The notes under the pieces were generated by a model. It was given only the letters and a program-made list of their open reading frames with translations, had not been told where the DNA came from and searched no databases. From positions 124,001-188,000 of the forward strand of contig NZ_SADD01000005.1 in the NCBI RefSeq assembly GCF_004005565.1: 64,000 nucleotides of DNA, written 5' to 3'. Within the stretch, counting starts at the first letter, position 1, and every line of letters starts with the position of its first letter. Shown in pieces: positions 47,193-57,015 of this stretch. Source of the stretch: Lujinxingia sediminis (lineage in GTDB: Bacteria; Myxococcota_A; Bradymonadia; Bradymonadales; Bradymonadaceae). Made by a program: the position numbers and the translations under genes.

Positions 47193-48074
47193 TCAGAATG
47201 ACCCCATCTGGCAGAGGGCCTCGCTGACCCGCACCACATCGACAAGCTCGGCGACGTCGTGCACCCGCACGATGTCGGCGCCGGCGAAGATGCCGCAGGC
47301 TACCGTCGCGGCGGTGCCCATCAGGCGTTCTGCGGCGGGGCGGCCGGTGACGGCACCGATGAGGCTTTTACGGCTTGTGCCCAGCACAATCGCACACCCC
47401 AGCTCACGAAGTCGGCTCAGTTCACGGATGAGGCGGTAGTTCTGAGCCACATTCTTGCCAAAACCAATGCCCGGATCGAGGAGTACGCGCTCGCAGGTGA
47501 TGCCCGCATCACGCGCTGCATGTAGGCGTTCTTCGAGGTGCTCGACGACTTCTGCAACGATATCACCCTCGCTCAAATCGTCCTGCATGGTTTGTGGGCG
47601 GTCCCTGGTGTGCATGAGGACCACGCCAACGTCATGCGCGGCGATGACTTCGACCATGGCCGAATCAAAGGTCATCGCGCTGATATCGTTGATGATATGA
47701 GCGCCGGCAATAATCGCCTGCCGGGCGAGCTCCGCCTTGTAGGTATCGACGGAGAGCCAGGCGTCGCAACGCTGTGCGAGCCCCTCGACGACCGGGATCA
47801 CTCGCCGTAACTCTTCCTCCAGAGTCACGGGCTCGGCACCGGGGCGGGTGGACTCCCCGCCGATGTCCAGGATATCGGCTCCGGCGGCTGCCAACTCCAG
47901 GCCGTGAGCGATGGCTCGCTCCGCGTCGAAAAACTCGCCGCCGTCGGAGAAGGAGTCGGGAGTGACGTTGACCACGCCCATGATGTGGACGCGATCTTCG
48001 AAGGGCAGAGCGCGCGTGCCGACCTCAAGGGTCGGCACGTGTGCTCTGGGCCGGGGGGCTGCCAGAAAAGCCAT
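47193..48074 (-). CDS. folP: Dihydropteroate synthase
   Basis: A 293-residue folate enzyme joining p-aminobenzoate to dihydropterin pyrophosphate. The motifs GVVNVTPDSFSDGG, DIGGESTRPGA and DPGIGFGK are complete. The ATG at 48074 is used; a GTG one codon upstream is possible. It follows ftsH by 17 bases, the common ftsH-folP arrangement. Confidence 0.96.
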   Translation of the reverse strand: MAFLAAPRPRAHVPTLEVGTRALPFEDRVHIMGVVNVTPDSFSDGGEFFDAERAIAHGLELAAAGADILDIGGESTRPGAEPVTLEEELRRVIPVVEGLAQRCDAWLSVDTYKAELARQAIIAGAHIINDISAMTFDSAMVEVIAAHDVGVVLMHTRDRPQTMQDDLSEGDIVAEVVEHLEERLHAARDAGITCERVLLDPGIGFGKNVAQNYRLIRELSRLRELGCAIVLGTSRKSLIGAVTGRPAAERLMGTAATVACGIFAGADIVRVHDVAELVDVVRVSEALCQMGSF

Positions 48075-48091
48075 CACTTACTCAGGGGGCA

Positions 48092-50044
48092 TCAGGTGTT
48101 GGAGGGCGCCAGGTTGGGCCCGACCGGCGGGACCTGCTCTTTGATCTTAGAGGCGAAACCGGTCTTGGGAGTCTTCTCGGCCTCCTCGGCTTCTTCGGCC
48201 ATCTTCTTCTGGCGCTCCTCCCGGATCCAGTCGAGCTTGCCCTCCTCGGCCAGGTAGCGGATCTCATCGGCATCCAGCGCTTCGAACTCCAGGAGCGCTT
48301 CGGTCATCAGCTCAAGCAGCTCGCGGTTCTCCATCAGCAGGTCGTAGGCGCGCTTGTAGGCGTCCTTGACGATGCGTCGCACCTCGGCGTCGATCTCGCG
48401 GGCGAGGTCTTCGCTGTAGGGGCGGGTGGTGCTGAGGCTGGCTTCCTGCGACTCGCCATAGAAGAGCGGCCCGATAGCCTCGCTCATGCCCCACTCACAG
48501 ACCATCTGGCGCGCCAGGTTGGTGGCGACCTTGATATCCTGGCCGGCGCCGGTGGTGAACTGGTTGTAGATCAGCTCTTCGGCGGCGCGACCGCCCATCA
48601 TCACCGCGATGCGCTCGAGCACGTAGTCGCGGTTGAGGTTGTAGCGATCCTTGGTGGGCAGCTGCTGCGTCACACCGAGAGCCCGACCACGCGGGATGAT
48701 CGTGACCTTATGCACCGGGTCGGTGTTGGTCTGGCGCAGCGCGACAATCGCGTGGCCTGACTCGTGGTAGGCGGTGACGGCCTTCTCCTCATCGGTGAGC
48801 ACGATGCTCTTGCGCTCAGCGCCCATCAGGACCTTGTCTTTGGCCTCTTCGAAGTCGATGGACTCGACGCGATCTTTGTTCGCGCGCGCGGCGAGCAGGG
48901 CGGCCTCGTTGACCAGGTTCTCAAGATCGGCGCCGGAGAAGCCCGGGGTGCCGCGGGCGATGTCTTTGAGGTCGACGGTCTTGCCGATGGGGGTGCGGCG
49001 GGTGTGGATCTTAAGGATCTGCTCACGGCCGCGGACATCGGGCGGCGCGACCATCACACGGCGGTCGAAGCGGCCCGGACGAAGTAGCGCCGGGTCGAGC
49101 ACGTCGGCGCGGTTGGTCGCGGCGATGAGGATGACGCCTTCGTTGGACTCAAAGCCGTCCATCTCGACAAGGAGCTGGTTGAGCGTCTGCTCGCGCTCAT
49201 CGTGCCCACCGCCCATGCCCGAGCCACGGTGGCGACCGACGGCGTCGATCTCATCGATGAAGATGATGCAGGGCGCGTTCTTCTTGCCCTGCTCAAAGAG
49301 GTCACGAACGCGCGAGGCACCCACGCCGACGAACATCTCGACAAAGTCCGAGCCGGAGATCGAGAAGAAGGGAACGCCAGCTTCACCGGCCACACCGCGG
49401 GCAAGCAGGGTCTTACCGGTACCGGGCGAACCCATCAGAAGCACGCCCTTGGGGATACGGCCGCCCAGTCGGGTGAACTTTTTGGGGTTCTTGAGGAACT
49501 CGACGATCTCCTGGAGTTCTTCTTTGGCCTCATCGATGCCGGCGATGTCGTTGAAGGTGACCTTATTCTGGTTTTCGTTGAGCAGGCGTGCCCGCGACTT
49601 CCCAAAGGTCATCGCACGGCCACCGCCGCCGCCCTGGAACTGGCGCATAAAGAAGATCAGGACCATCACCAGCAGAATAAGCGGGATCGAGGTCACGAGG
49701 ATCGTCTTCCAGACGCCGTCTTCGTCGGCGCGATCAAAGGAGAACTCGATCTGCTGGGCAGCGAGCATGTCCTGAAGATCTTCACCGACCGGGCCGACGG
49801 TGTTGAATTCGGTTTTGCCCTCGTGATGCTCGCGGGCGTACTCCTCATTGAAGGTGCCCTTGACCTCGAGGTCTTTGATGGTGACTTCCTCGATCTGCCC
49901 GGTCTCCACCGCGTTGCGGAACTGGCTAAAGGAGATCTCGGAGGAGTCGATGGAGGTGTCGGTCATGATGTTGAAAACCACCACGACCATGATGATGAGA
50001 ATACCCCAGATCAATGATGCGCGGAGGGGGATCTTGTTGAGCAC
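48092..50044 (-). CDS. ftsH: ATP-dependent zinc metalloprotease FtsH
   Basis: A 650-residue membrane AAA+ protease. Two TM helices (about 10-28 and 112-131) flank a periplasmic domain. The AAA module has Walker A GSPGTGKT, Walker [10 protein letters not shown], and an SRH region with [20 protein letters not shown] (the family standard). The zinc site is HESGH. FtsH degrades unassembled membrane proteins and regulators. It lies between tilS and folP, as in many bacteria. Confidence 0.98.
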   Translation of the reverse strand: MLNKIPLRASLIWGILIIMVVVVFNIMTDTSIDSSEISFSQFRNAVETGQIEEVTIKDLEVKGTFNEEYAREHHEGKTEFNTVGPVGEDLQDMLAAQQIEFSFDRADEDGVWKTILVTSIPLILLVMVLIFFMRQFQGGGGGRAMTFGKSRARLLNENQNKVTFNDIAGIDEAKEELQEIVEFLKNPKKFTRLGGRIPKGVLLMGSPGTGKTLLARGVAGEAGVPFFSISGSDFVEMFVGVGASRVRDLFEQGKKNAPCIIFIDEIDAVGRHRGSGMGGGHDEREQTLNQLLVEMDGFESNEGVILIAATNRADVLDPALLRPGRFDRRVMVAPPDVRGREQILKIHTRRTPIGKTVDLKDIARGTPGFSGADLENLVNEAALLAARANKDRVESIDFEEAKDKVLMGAERKSIVLTDEEKAVTAYHESGHAIVALRQTNTDPVHKVTIIPRGRALGVTQQLPTKDRYNLNRDYVLERIAVMMGGRAAEELIYNQFTTGAGQDIKVATNLARQMVCEWGMSEAIGPLFYGESQEASLSTTRPYSEDLAREIDAEVRRIVKDAYKRAYDLLMENRELLELMTEALLEFEALDADEIRYLAEEGKLDWIREERQKKMAEEAEEAEKTPKTGFASKIKEQVPPVGPNLAPSNT

Positions 50045-50267
50045 GTTTGGCCTCGTCGAAGTCGAGTATCTGGCGAGCCTTTAAGGCGATACCTTGATAA
50101 AGCGCGCGGGAGTCCGGCGAGAGCATCGAATGCGGGGGGCCGGACCGACAAGCTATAACACCTCGCATGTGGGCGTTCAACAGCGCACCCGGCGCTTGAG
50201 TCACCCATCTGCGGGGCCGCGGATGGTGCGTGCGGCGTCGATGGGGAGAAGGGATGTTTAGGGGGTG

Positions 50268-51734
50268 TTATTTCCGCTGCCAGTGAAGAATTGCACTCAG
50301 GGCGGCGCCAGGTCGCACCACGATCTCCCAAAAGGGGTGCGCTGACGTGTTTTGAGCGGGAAAAGAAGGGGGCTTCAGCCCGGCGATCCAGATCAGGTTG
50401 TTGTTGGTGTCCGCGATGCAGGGCCAGCACCAGCGCACGTCGGTGCCCAGTTGAGCGGCCTGAAAGACGGTGCTGGCTTTTCGCGTCTGCGATGTGCCGT
50501 CCTGGCGCAGGCGCATAAGCGTATCGCCCGGGCGATAGCCTCGCAGCGTCAGAGGTTGCTTCGCGAGCGAATGGGGGAGCAGGCAGCGCCAGGGGCGAGC
50601 GGGGTGGTCGGGCGCAGCCTCGGCCCGGGGCACGAGCGACCACTGCAGGAGGGAGCCCTGCCACGCAAGTGTGCCCTGTGGGGTGGAGGCGAAGTTTGCC
50701 GGCGCGGCGACGGGGTGCAGGCGATCGCGTCCGCCGCGCTCGCGCGAGGGCAGGAGCACCAGCTGGCCGTGGCTAACGCGCACCAGAAAGCCGGGCGCGC
50801 TCAGGTGTTTCGGGGTGATGGAGAAGGCACCCGGTAGCATGGCGAGGACACCTGCAAGCGTCTCGCGAGCGAAGTGAGGCGCGATGCGCAGGATGATGCG
50901 GGTGCAGGTGGCGTGCGGTGCGTTTAGCAGTGTGCGGGCATCGAAGGCGTGTGCGTCGGGCTCAAGCGGCGGTCGGCGTGCGCGTCGCTCCAGCGCGTCT
51001 GCCACGTCGTCTGCCGCCTGCCGCTCGGCCTCCAGGTTTATCAGCGTGCGGCGTGCCGGGCCGAGCTCGCCGGCGATCGCTCGGAGCGCGGGGGTGACTT
51101 CCCTGCGGATGCGGTTTCGCAGGTAGCGGTCGGTGGCGTTGGTCGGATCTTCGACCCAGGTGAGTTGTCGCTGGCGCGCGTAGTCGCCGACCTGCTCAGC
51201 GGACGCGAAGAGCATCGGTCGAAGGACGCGTAATCTGCGATCTTCGATGGTGAGCGTGGCGTCTTCTTTCAAGGTCGCCAGGCCATCGAGGCCGCTGCCG
51301 CGCAGCAGGTTGATCAGCGCGCTCTCCAGGCGATCGTCGCCGTGGTGTGCGGTCAGCAGCGCGGAGGCCCGATGGGTCTGTGCGATGGCTCCAAGCGCCT
51401 GGTAGCGGGCCTGGCGTGCATCGGCCTGGTTTGAGGCCTGGCCCGGCGAGAGCGTGACGCGTTCGAGCTGGATGCCTGATGTTCGCGCCCACGCTTCGCA
51501 ATGCTCGGCGTCGCGCGAAGAGCTCTCACGCATGGCGTGGTCCACGTGGGCGGCGATCAGGTGAAGGTGCAGGCCTGGTGCGAGTCTTTGCAGAAGATCG
51601 AGCAAGACGGTGGAGTCGCGTCCTCCACTCCATGCAACGACAAGCCTATCTCCCCGGCGGATATCGGCGTGTTCTAATGCGTTTTGAACACCTTCGAGCA
51701 AGGTGTCTTCGCTGGCAGTCGGAGGTGTTGGCAT
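50268..51734 (-). CDS. tilS: tRNA(Ile)-lysidine synthetase
   Basis: A 488-residue enzyme that modifies C34 of the AUA-reading tRNA(Ile) to lysidine. The PP-loop SGGRDSTVLLDLL near residue 33 is intact, followed by AAHVDHAMRESS and LTAHHGDDRLES, both TilS-typical. The C-terminal TilS-C region (GYRPGDTLMRL) is also present. It starts 11 bases after the upstream exported-protein gene, so the two are likely cotranscribed. Confidence 0.95.
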   Translation of the reverse strand: MPTPPTASEDTLLEGVQNALEHADIRRGDRLVVAWSGGRDSTVLLDLLQRLAPGLHLHLIAAHVDHAMRESSSRDAEHCEAWARTSGIQLERVTLSPGQASNQADARQARYQALGAIAQTHRASALLTAHHGDDRLESALINLLRGSGLDGLATLKEDATLTIEDRRLRVLRPMLFASAEQVGDYARQRQLTWVEDPTNATDRYLRNRIRREVTPALRAIAGELGPARRTLINLEAERQAADDVADALERRARRPPLEPDAHAFDARTLLNAPHATCTRIILRIAPHFARETLAGVLAMLPGAFSITPKHLSAPGFLVRVSHGQLVLLPSRERGGRDRLHPVAAPANFASTPQGTLAWQGSLLQWSLVPRAEAAPDHPARPWRCLLPHSLAKQPLTLRGYRPGDTLMRLRQDGTSQTRKASTVFQAAQLGTDVRWCWPCIADTNNNLIWIAGLKPPSFPAQNTSAHPFWEIVVRPGAALSAILHWQRK

Positions 51735-51745
51735 CGCGTGGAGAC

Positions 51746-52738
51746 TCAGCGCTCGGAGAGCGATTCGATAAAATGCTGGAGTGCGCCGGGGGGGACCGCG
51801 AGGCCTACTGCGCTACGTTCCGGGTGGCGAAGTGCGTTCAACGCAACCAGGTGGTCGGTGTTGGAAAAGATCGGTGCCCCGAGAATCGCGGTCGAGGTGG
51901 TGGGCAGATAAAACTGAAAGGCCTCCTCAAGGGAGCGAAGATCGTGGATTTGCACCGGTTCAATACGATCAGGACGCTCCGGCGAATACGCGAAGATCAT
52001 AGATGGGGCCGGACGACTGGAGTCATGCAGTGGCCAGCCTTGCGATGGCCGGTGTGTGGAGGTGGCGGCATCGGAGGTAAATACGAGGTGTGCCAGATTG
52101 AGGTTAGGCTCTTTGCGCGCCGCGCGAAGTTCGATGAGTACGTCTGCGTCGTTCTTGAGTAGATCTTCGATGCCGCTTCCCGAGGGGCGATGTGCTCCAG
52201 GGGAGGGCTGACTGGCGAGAGGAATGCCGTGTTGGCGCATGGCCGCGGCGGTCGCCTCGTCGATCAGGAAGAGTTGTCGCGCGTCGGCGATCCAGTCAGC
52301 TGTGCTGAGGAGGACCGGGGGCTGGTTTGGAGCAGGCTCTACCCAGACGGCGTGCCCGATATACACCATGGGCACCTGCCGGTAGGGCCGCGGGGGCATG
52401 ACGAGTGCCATGATAAGCGAAGTGCGTGTGCTGGCGATGCCACGCAGGCGCTCCAATTCCTGACGATTCAAGGGGCGAGGAAGGTCGGCGCCTTCGGCTG
52501 TCGCGATGGTGGAGCGCCCCAGCCCTGGTACGATCTCGCTGAGCTCGTGGGGGCTGATGCGTTCGATGCGAACATCCTCAAAACTCTGCAACTCTCCGGG
52601 CTTGACGCGCTCCAGGGGCTCGGATTGCTGGGCGAGTGCACCGGTGCTCCAGAGGCATAGAGCAAGGGTCGCGGACAGGGGCCTTGTCCAACGCGGCATA
52701 GAAAACGGTCGGCGGGGAGTTTTGAGTGTGGGTAGCAT
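51746..52738 (-). CDS. Exported protein with degenerate trypsin-like features
   Basis: A 330-residue protein starting most likely at ATG 52738, with a signal peptide ending in GALAQ. The mature part holds VPMVYIGHAVWVE, VLLSTADWIADARQLFLID and LGAPIFSNTDHLVALNALRHP, which follow the strand order of trypsin-like proteases. But the GDSGGP active-site loop and a clear His/Asp/Ser triad are not seen. It may be an inactive protease-fold protein. Its ribosome site is weak and ATG 52699 is an alternative. It is transcribed with tilS. Confidence 0.5.
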   Translation of the reverse strand: MLPTLKTPRRPFSMPRWTRPLSATLALCLWSTGALAQQSEPLERVKPGELQSFEDVRIERISPHELSEIVPGLGRSTIATAEGADLPRPLNRQELERLRGIASTRTSLIMALVMPPRPYRQVPMVYIGHAVWVEPAPNQPPVLLSTADWIADARQLFLIDEATAAAMRQHGIPLASQPSPGAHRPSGSGIEDLLKNDADVLIELRAARKEPNLNLAHLVFTSDAATSTHRPSQGWPLHDSSRPAPSMIFAYSPERPDRIEPVQIHDLRSLEEAFQFYLPTTSTAILGAPIFSNTDHLVALNALRHPERSAVGLAVPPGALQHFIESLSER

Positions 52739-52943
52739 GCTGAACTCGTCACTTTCGTCGCGGGCTCGGCCCGGCATTGCCTGGACGGTAAAAGACGCCC
52801 GGGTGCTTCGCAAATTCTAAAGGTGATCAGATGGCGCGATGACGCAGTGCATCGTGCGGAATGAACGAGGTTGAAGGCAGTGTGTCGTATGATGTAGGTA
52901 TGATGCGGTGATCCGGCGTTCGGTCGCTCTCTCTAAGGGGTGC

Positions 52944-52972
52944 TTGACGCCAGAAAACGCAAAACGTATCTT
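52944..52972 (+). promoter_or_regulatory. Promoter of the GltG-like gene
   Basis: TTGACG at 52944-52949, a 17-base spacer, and TATCTT at 52967-52972 form a good housekeeping-type promoter about 125 bases before the GTG at 53098. A second -10-like TATACT lies at 53004-53009. The rest of the 360-base divergent gap shows no gene. Confidence 0.6.
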
Positions 52973-53097
52973 CTCTTGTCCGCTTTCTGTCCCGGCTTTC
53001 GGGTATACTGGAGCGGAGTTCGGGCCGACCGCGTCGGCGAGAGTCGTCGCACCACGTGCGGCCAGATGGTGATAAAACCGAGTGAACGGAGCTCCTG

Positions 53098-54465
53098 GTG
53101 AAGCCGAAGAATCATAACCTGCGCGTCGCGCTAGTCTGGAACGGGACGATCTATCAAGAGTCGACGTTCACCAAAGACAGCGCGCCTAAAGTCACCATCG
53201 GTGAAGATGATAAGAACGTCTTCTCGGTCCCGGCGCCGGGGCTTCCTGCCTCGCTTGATGTATTTGAGCGTCAGGACTCGGGTTATAAAATCCGAATCAC
53301 CGATAGGATCGAAGCCTCCCTCCATATTGATGATGAGGAGTTTGACCTCGAAGAACTCATCGAAGAGGGCAAAGCTACCAAGTCGGGTACCGTAAGCACC
53401 GATGAGGGCAAGGCTACCGTTTACGAAGTGGACTTGAGCTTCGGCGATTGGGGCGTGCTCAATCTGGGTAACGTCAACATCTTCTTCCAGCTCGTGGAGC
53501 GCGGTGAGGCGATTGTTGGCACCAGCCCCAAAGAGATCTTTGACGGTCCGCTCTCGGTCTCGCTGATTGTGGCGGCCATCGCGCACCTGATCTTCTTGAT
53601 CACGGCGATGATGCAGCCGATTGAGCCGGAGCTCACCGATCTCGAGGTCATGGATCGCTTCGCGCGCTTTGCCGTCGATGACGTCGACGCTGCGCTTGAA
53701 GAAGAAGAGGAAGTGGAGGAGCCCGCCGAGGACACCACCGGCAAGAAGGCCGGCGGCGAAGAGGGCGAGTTCGGTGACCCGGATGAAGACATGCCTGACT
53801 CCAAGATCCCGAAGGTCGACGGTCCGATGGTCGATGAGATCGATGTGAAGAACATCGGTGTGCACGAAGCGCTGAGCAACAACATCATCAGCGATGGCCC
53901 GCTGGCCAACCTCTTCGGCAACTCGGAAGGCTTTGACTCCAAGATGAACGTCGCGATGAGCGGCGAAGGTGGCGAGCTGCAGATCGGTCGTGGCCAGGGC
54001 GGCATGGGCATGCGCGGCAGCGGCAGCGGCGGTGGTGGCGAAGGCTTCGGTCGCGTCGGTGGCCTGGGTAAGGTCGACACCGGTGGCGGCAAAGGCACCG
54101 GCGCAGCGCTGGGCAAGAAGAAAGAGCGTAAGGTTGAAGCCCGTATGTCGACCGGTGCGCCGGCCGTCGGTGACTTCTGCGACCCGGGCAACATTCGTTC
54201 GGTGGTCAGTCGTCGCCAGCCGGCCATCCGCCACTGCTTTGAGCGTGAGCTTCAGACCAACCCCACCCTGAGTGGTAACATCACCGCGACCTGGCGCGTG
54301 CAGCTGGACGGCTCGGTCTCCAACGCCGCGATTGCCAGCTCGACGATGAACAACTCCTCGGTGGAGAGCTGCATCACCCGCGTGATTGATCGTCTGCGCT
54401 TTGAGAAGCCCGACGGTGGTGTCTGCGTGATTAACTACCCCTTCGTCTTCTCGGGTATCGAATAA
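53098..54465 (+). CDS. GltG-like inner-membrane protein with AgmX/PglI C-terminal domain
   Basis: A 455-residue protein starting with GTG 53098 after a GGAG site. The N-terminal cytosolic part (about 1-135) is beta-rich and FHA-like in pattern, with VTIGEDDKNVFSVP. One TM lies at 152-172. Beyond it come an acidic Glu-rich stretch, a long Gly-rich linker and a C-terminal TonB-like AgmX/PglI domain. That domain has RQPAIRHCFEREL, a GNITATWRVQLDGSVS strand pair and paired Cys at about 375, 386, 425 and 448. This is the layout of myxobacterial GltG. A role in an envelope-spanning motor or trafficking complex is inferred. Confidence 0.8.
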   Translation: MKPKNHNLRVALVWNGTIYQESTFTKDSAPKVTIGEDDKNVFSVPAPGLPASLDVFERQDSGYKIRITDRIEASLHIDDEEFDLEELIEEGKATKSGTVSTDEGKATVYEVDLSFGDWGVLNLGNVNIFFQLVERGEAIVGTSPKEIFDGPLSVSLIVAAIAHLIFLITAMMQPIEPELTDLEVMDRFARFAVDDVDAALEEEEEVEEPAEDTTGKKAGGEEGEFGDPDEDMPDSKIPKVDGPMVDEIDVKNIGVHEALSNNIISDGPLANLFGNSEGFDSKMNVAMSGEGGELQIGRGQGGMGMRGSGSGGGGEGFGRVGGLGKVDTGGGKGTGAALGKKKERKVEARMSTGAPAVGDFCDPGNIRSVVSRRQPAIRHCFERELQTNPTLSGNITATWRVQLDGSVSNAAIASSTMNNSSVESCITRVIDRLRFEKPDGGVCVINYPFVFSGIE

Positions 54466-54487
54466 GTCGAGTCGGGTAGCTCCGAAT

Positions 54488-54526
54488 AAAAAGGCCGCGT
54501 CCCTCTAAGGGGCGCGGCCTTTTTTG
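54488..54526. terminator. Bidirectional intrinsic terminator
   Basis: AAGGCCGCG pairs with CGCGGCCTT, with TCCC/GGGG pairing inside, flanked by A-run (54488-54492) on the left and T-run (54520-54525) on the right. It lies between the convergent GltG-like gene (plus) and grx (minus) and can stop transcription from both sides. Confidence 0.9.
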
Positions 54527-54603
54527 TGATGTGTCAAAAGGTCGTTCTGGCGCGCCGGCAACGCGTGCACATCGCTGCCGGTGGCGCTCAGCTCCCGGCA
54601 GGG

Positions 54604-54864
54604 TTATTCGCCGCCGAGCATCGTGGTGAGCTCCCCGGTGCGCTGGAGGGCTTGCACGTCGGTAAAGCCGCCGACGGATGTTCCGTTGATGAAGATCTGG
54701 GGGACAGTGCGCTTGCCGCCGGTGCGCTGGATGAGTTCCGCGCGGGCGTCGGGATCGTGGGTGACGTCGATTTCTTCAAAAGGCACATCGAGCTCGCGAA
54801 AGAGGCGCTTGGCCATGTCGCAATAGGGGCAGAACTGGGTGCGGTAGATGATGACTTCGGCCAT
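54604..54864 (-). CDS. grxC: Glutaredoxin 3-type
   Basis: An 86-residue dithiol glutaredoxin. The active site CPYC lies at 12-15. TVPQIFINGTSVGGFTD supplies the cis-Pro and glutathione-binding residues. It reduces protein disulfides and mixed glutathione disulfides in the cytosol. It is a single gene ending at the shared terminator. Confidence 0.95.
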   Translation of the reverse strand: MAEVIIYRTQFCPYCDMAKRLFRELDVPFEEIDVTHDPDARAELIQRTGGKRTVPQIFINGTSVGGFTDVQALQRTGELTTMLGGE

Positions 54865-55179
54865 GAGTAACTCCGTGATTCAGGTCAGTACCGGCAACAG
54901 TGCCGGAGGGTGAGCACAATGTGTGTGCGGGATTGAGCGCCATCGTGGCGAGTGGACGATTCGGCGCGGCAGGCAATGCTTTTGCGGCGCGATTCGGCCG
55001 GAGGCATCCAGGCGTCTACGTGGAGGTCGCGTCGGTGGCGTTGATAGGATGAGCAGGGCCCGGCGCGTGTTGGCGGGGAGCCGCACTGTGCGCGCATCAC
55101 GCCCGGGTGGAGTGGGAGGTTTCGACGCGCGGCGTAAGGGGCCTGACATCGGGTGAGATGCCAGAGCCTGGCAAAGGTT
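54865..55179. other. 315-base gap without a gene
   Basis: Between the sppA-like stop and the grx start (both minus strand). It should hold the grx promoter. I saw no gene, repeat or clear promoter boxes. Confidence 0.4.
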
Positions 55180-57015
55180 TCAAGAAAGGTGTGGGTCGGC
55201 AGGTCGAAGCGGGCAGATGGCGAGGAGCCGTTCGTGTCGGAGCAGCGCCGTGGCCGTGCGCAGCGTGTCCAGGGTGGAGAGGGCGGGGAGCTCGGCGCGC
55301 AGTTGTCGGCGCAGCAGCGCGGGCAGGCTGACACGACGATGGGAGGCAAAGTGCAATTCGGCCAGATCCGGTGATAGCTCGGCGAGTTCGCAGGCCAGCT
55401 GGTAGGCGCGATTAAAGCCTCCGAGCTCGTCGACAAGGCCTCGGGCCAGTGCGTCGCGGCCGGTGTACACGCGCCCCCGTGCGTAGCGGTGCAGCTGTCG
55501 GCGGGGAAGCTTGCGGGCCTGGCCCACGCGTCGCAAGAACATCCGATAGAACGCGCGAGCGTCTTGCTGCAGGTTGCCAAGTGCGTGTTCGGGTAGCGGA
55601 GCTGTCAGGCTTTGGAAGCGGCCGACCGGGTGGCGCTCGCGATGCTCCACGTGAAGGTGAAGATTGTCGAAAACGCCGGGCAGCGCGAGTTTCCCGGCGA
55701 TGACTCCGATGGAGCCCGTCAGTGTTTCGGGTTGGCAGATGATGCGATCGCAGGCCACGGCCATGTAGTAGCCGCCGCTGGCGGCGATGTCGGAGCAGTA
55801 GGCGATGACCGGTTTTTCGCGTCGCAGGCGCTCGATGGCCTCCCAGAGGATCTCGCTGGCCAGGGCGCTGCCGCCTGGCGAGTTGATATGCAGAACGACC
55901 GCGCGTACACGCGGGTCGCGGCGCAACGCGTGGAGTGTTGGCAGGACCTCGGAGGGTTCCACGCTGGCTGCCGATTGGCCGGGAAGTTCGGTTGAGGACA
56001 TCACGATCATCCCGGAGAGATCCATCACCGCGATGCGTTCGCGGCGTCGAAAGAGTGGGGTGGGGCGAAAGCGGCCCGGGTCGCTGTCCAGCCAGTCGTT
56101 GGCGGAGCGAAAATCAACAGGTTGGTCCTCGGCGGGCGCGGGAGGCTGCTCGCTCTGAGGGGTGTCCTCGTCCTCGTCCTCGTTTTCGCGTTTGGCAAGT
56201 TCGGGACGAGGAATGAAGGCGCCTCGCTGAGAGCCCATTTCCAGGTAGTCGACGAGCTGAGCGCGATGAATCTCGGGACCGACCAGGCCCATCACCTGCG
56301 CGCGACGTGCGTCGAGGGGCATGTGTGACACGGTCGCATCCAGGGTCTCCGGGGTCAGTTCGAGGGAGGTGGCCTGACGCTCCAGGCGCTCCTGTTCCAA
56401 CGTCTCGAGCAGTTGAGACATCATCAGGCGCTGTGGCGCGGTGCTCTGAGCGTGAATCATGCGGTGGGCGGCTGTTTTGAAAGGACCGATGTGCACGAAC
56501 TGTGCGGCCACACCGACCTTCTCTAAGAGCTCCGCAGCGAAGATCTCTTCGAAGCGACGTCCGAAGAGGTAGAGACGGCCCCCCGGGGTGAGCAACACCT
56601 CATCGGTGGCGCAGGCCAGGTCGAAGTCATTGCCCGTCAGCGAGTGGGTGTGGGTGACGACGCGCTTTCCGGCCTGTCGCAGTTGCAGCACAAGCTCGCG
56701 AAGATCGGCGGTGCGCGCCGCCCCCTCGGTGAAGTCATCACAGACAAGCACCACGCCCCTGACGTAGGGAGATCTGGCGAGACGGTCGACGTCGTCGCGA
56801 AGTTGCAGGTAGGATTCCTGGCGCTGGAAACGTGCGGCCAGCCCCTGAGCCGGGCCAAAGGCCCGGCGCGTCCCCATGTTCAGACGCACCCAGAGTTGGT
56901 GTCGGCGCGCCAGCCGTCGACCCAGCTTAAAGAAAAGCCAGCGCCACATATAAAGCAACAGGCGCAGGAGATTTAAGATGATGACAAAAGGCGCACGCAG
57001 CATCATGAAACTCAT
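55180..57015 (-). CDS. sppA: Signal peptide peptidase SppA-like (S49), altered lysine position
   Basis: A 611-residue two-domain S49 protease of the long E. coli type. An N-terminal membrane segment (about 8-28) is present. The C-terminal domain has HINSPGGSALASEI and the nucleophile loop AASGGYYMA (Ser413), then TLTGSIGVI. In E. coli SppA the general base Lys lies in the N-terminal domain (FANKI segment); here the aligned segment reads ATDEVLLTP (Glu139). The position used by single-domain SppA reads CDRI (Arg424). So the usual catalytic Lys is not seen at either place. An acidic insert at 277-301 separates the domains. The start overlaps the divergent small lipoprotein gene. Confidence 0.85.
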   Translation of the reverse strand: MSFMMLRAPFVIILNLLRLLLYMWRWLFFKLGRRLARRHQLWVRLNMGTRRAFGPAQGLAARFQRQESYLQLRDDVDRLARSPYVRGVVLVCDDFTEGAARTADLRELVLQLRQAGKRVVTHTHSLTGNDFDLACATDEVLLTPGGRLYLFGRRFEEIFAAELLEKVGVAAQFVHIGPFKTAAHRMIHAQSTAPQRLMMSQLLETLEQERLERQATSLELTPETLDATVSHMPLDARRAQVMGLVGPEIHRAQLVDYLEMGSQRGAFIPRPELAKRENEDEDEDTPQSEQPPAPAEDQPVDFRSANDWLDSDPGRFRPTPLFRRRERIAVMDLSGMIVMSSTELPGQSAASVEPSEVLPTLHALRRDPRVRAVVLHINSPGGSALASEILWEAIERLRREKPVIAYCSDIAASGGYYMAVACDRIICQPETLTGSIGVIAGKLALPGVFDNLHLHVEHRERHPVGRFQSLTAPLPEHALGNLQQDARAFYRMFLRRVGQARKLPRRQLHRYARGRVYTGRDALARGLVDELGGFNRAYQLACELAELSPDLAELHFASHRRVSLPALLRRQLRAELPALSTLDTLRTATALLRHERLLAICPLRPADPHLS

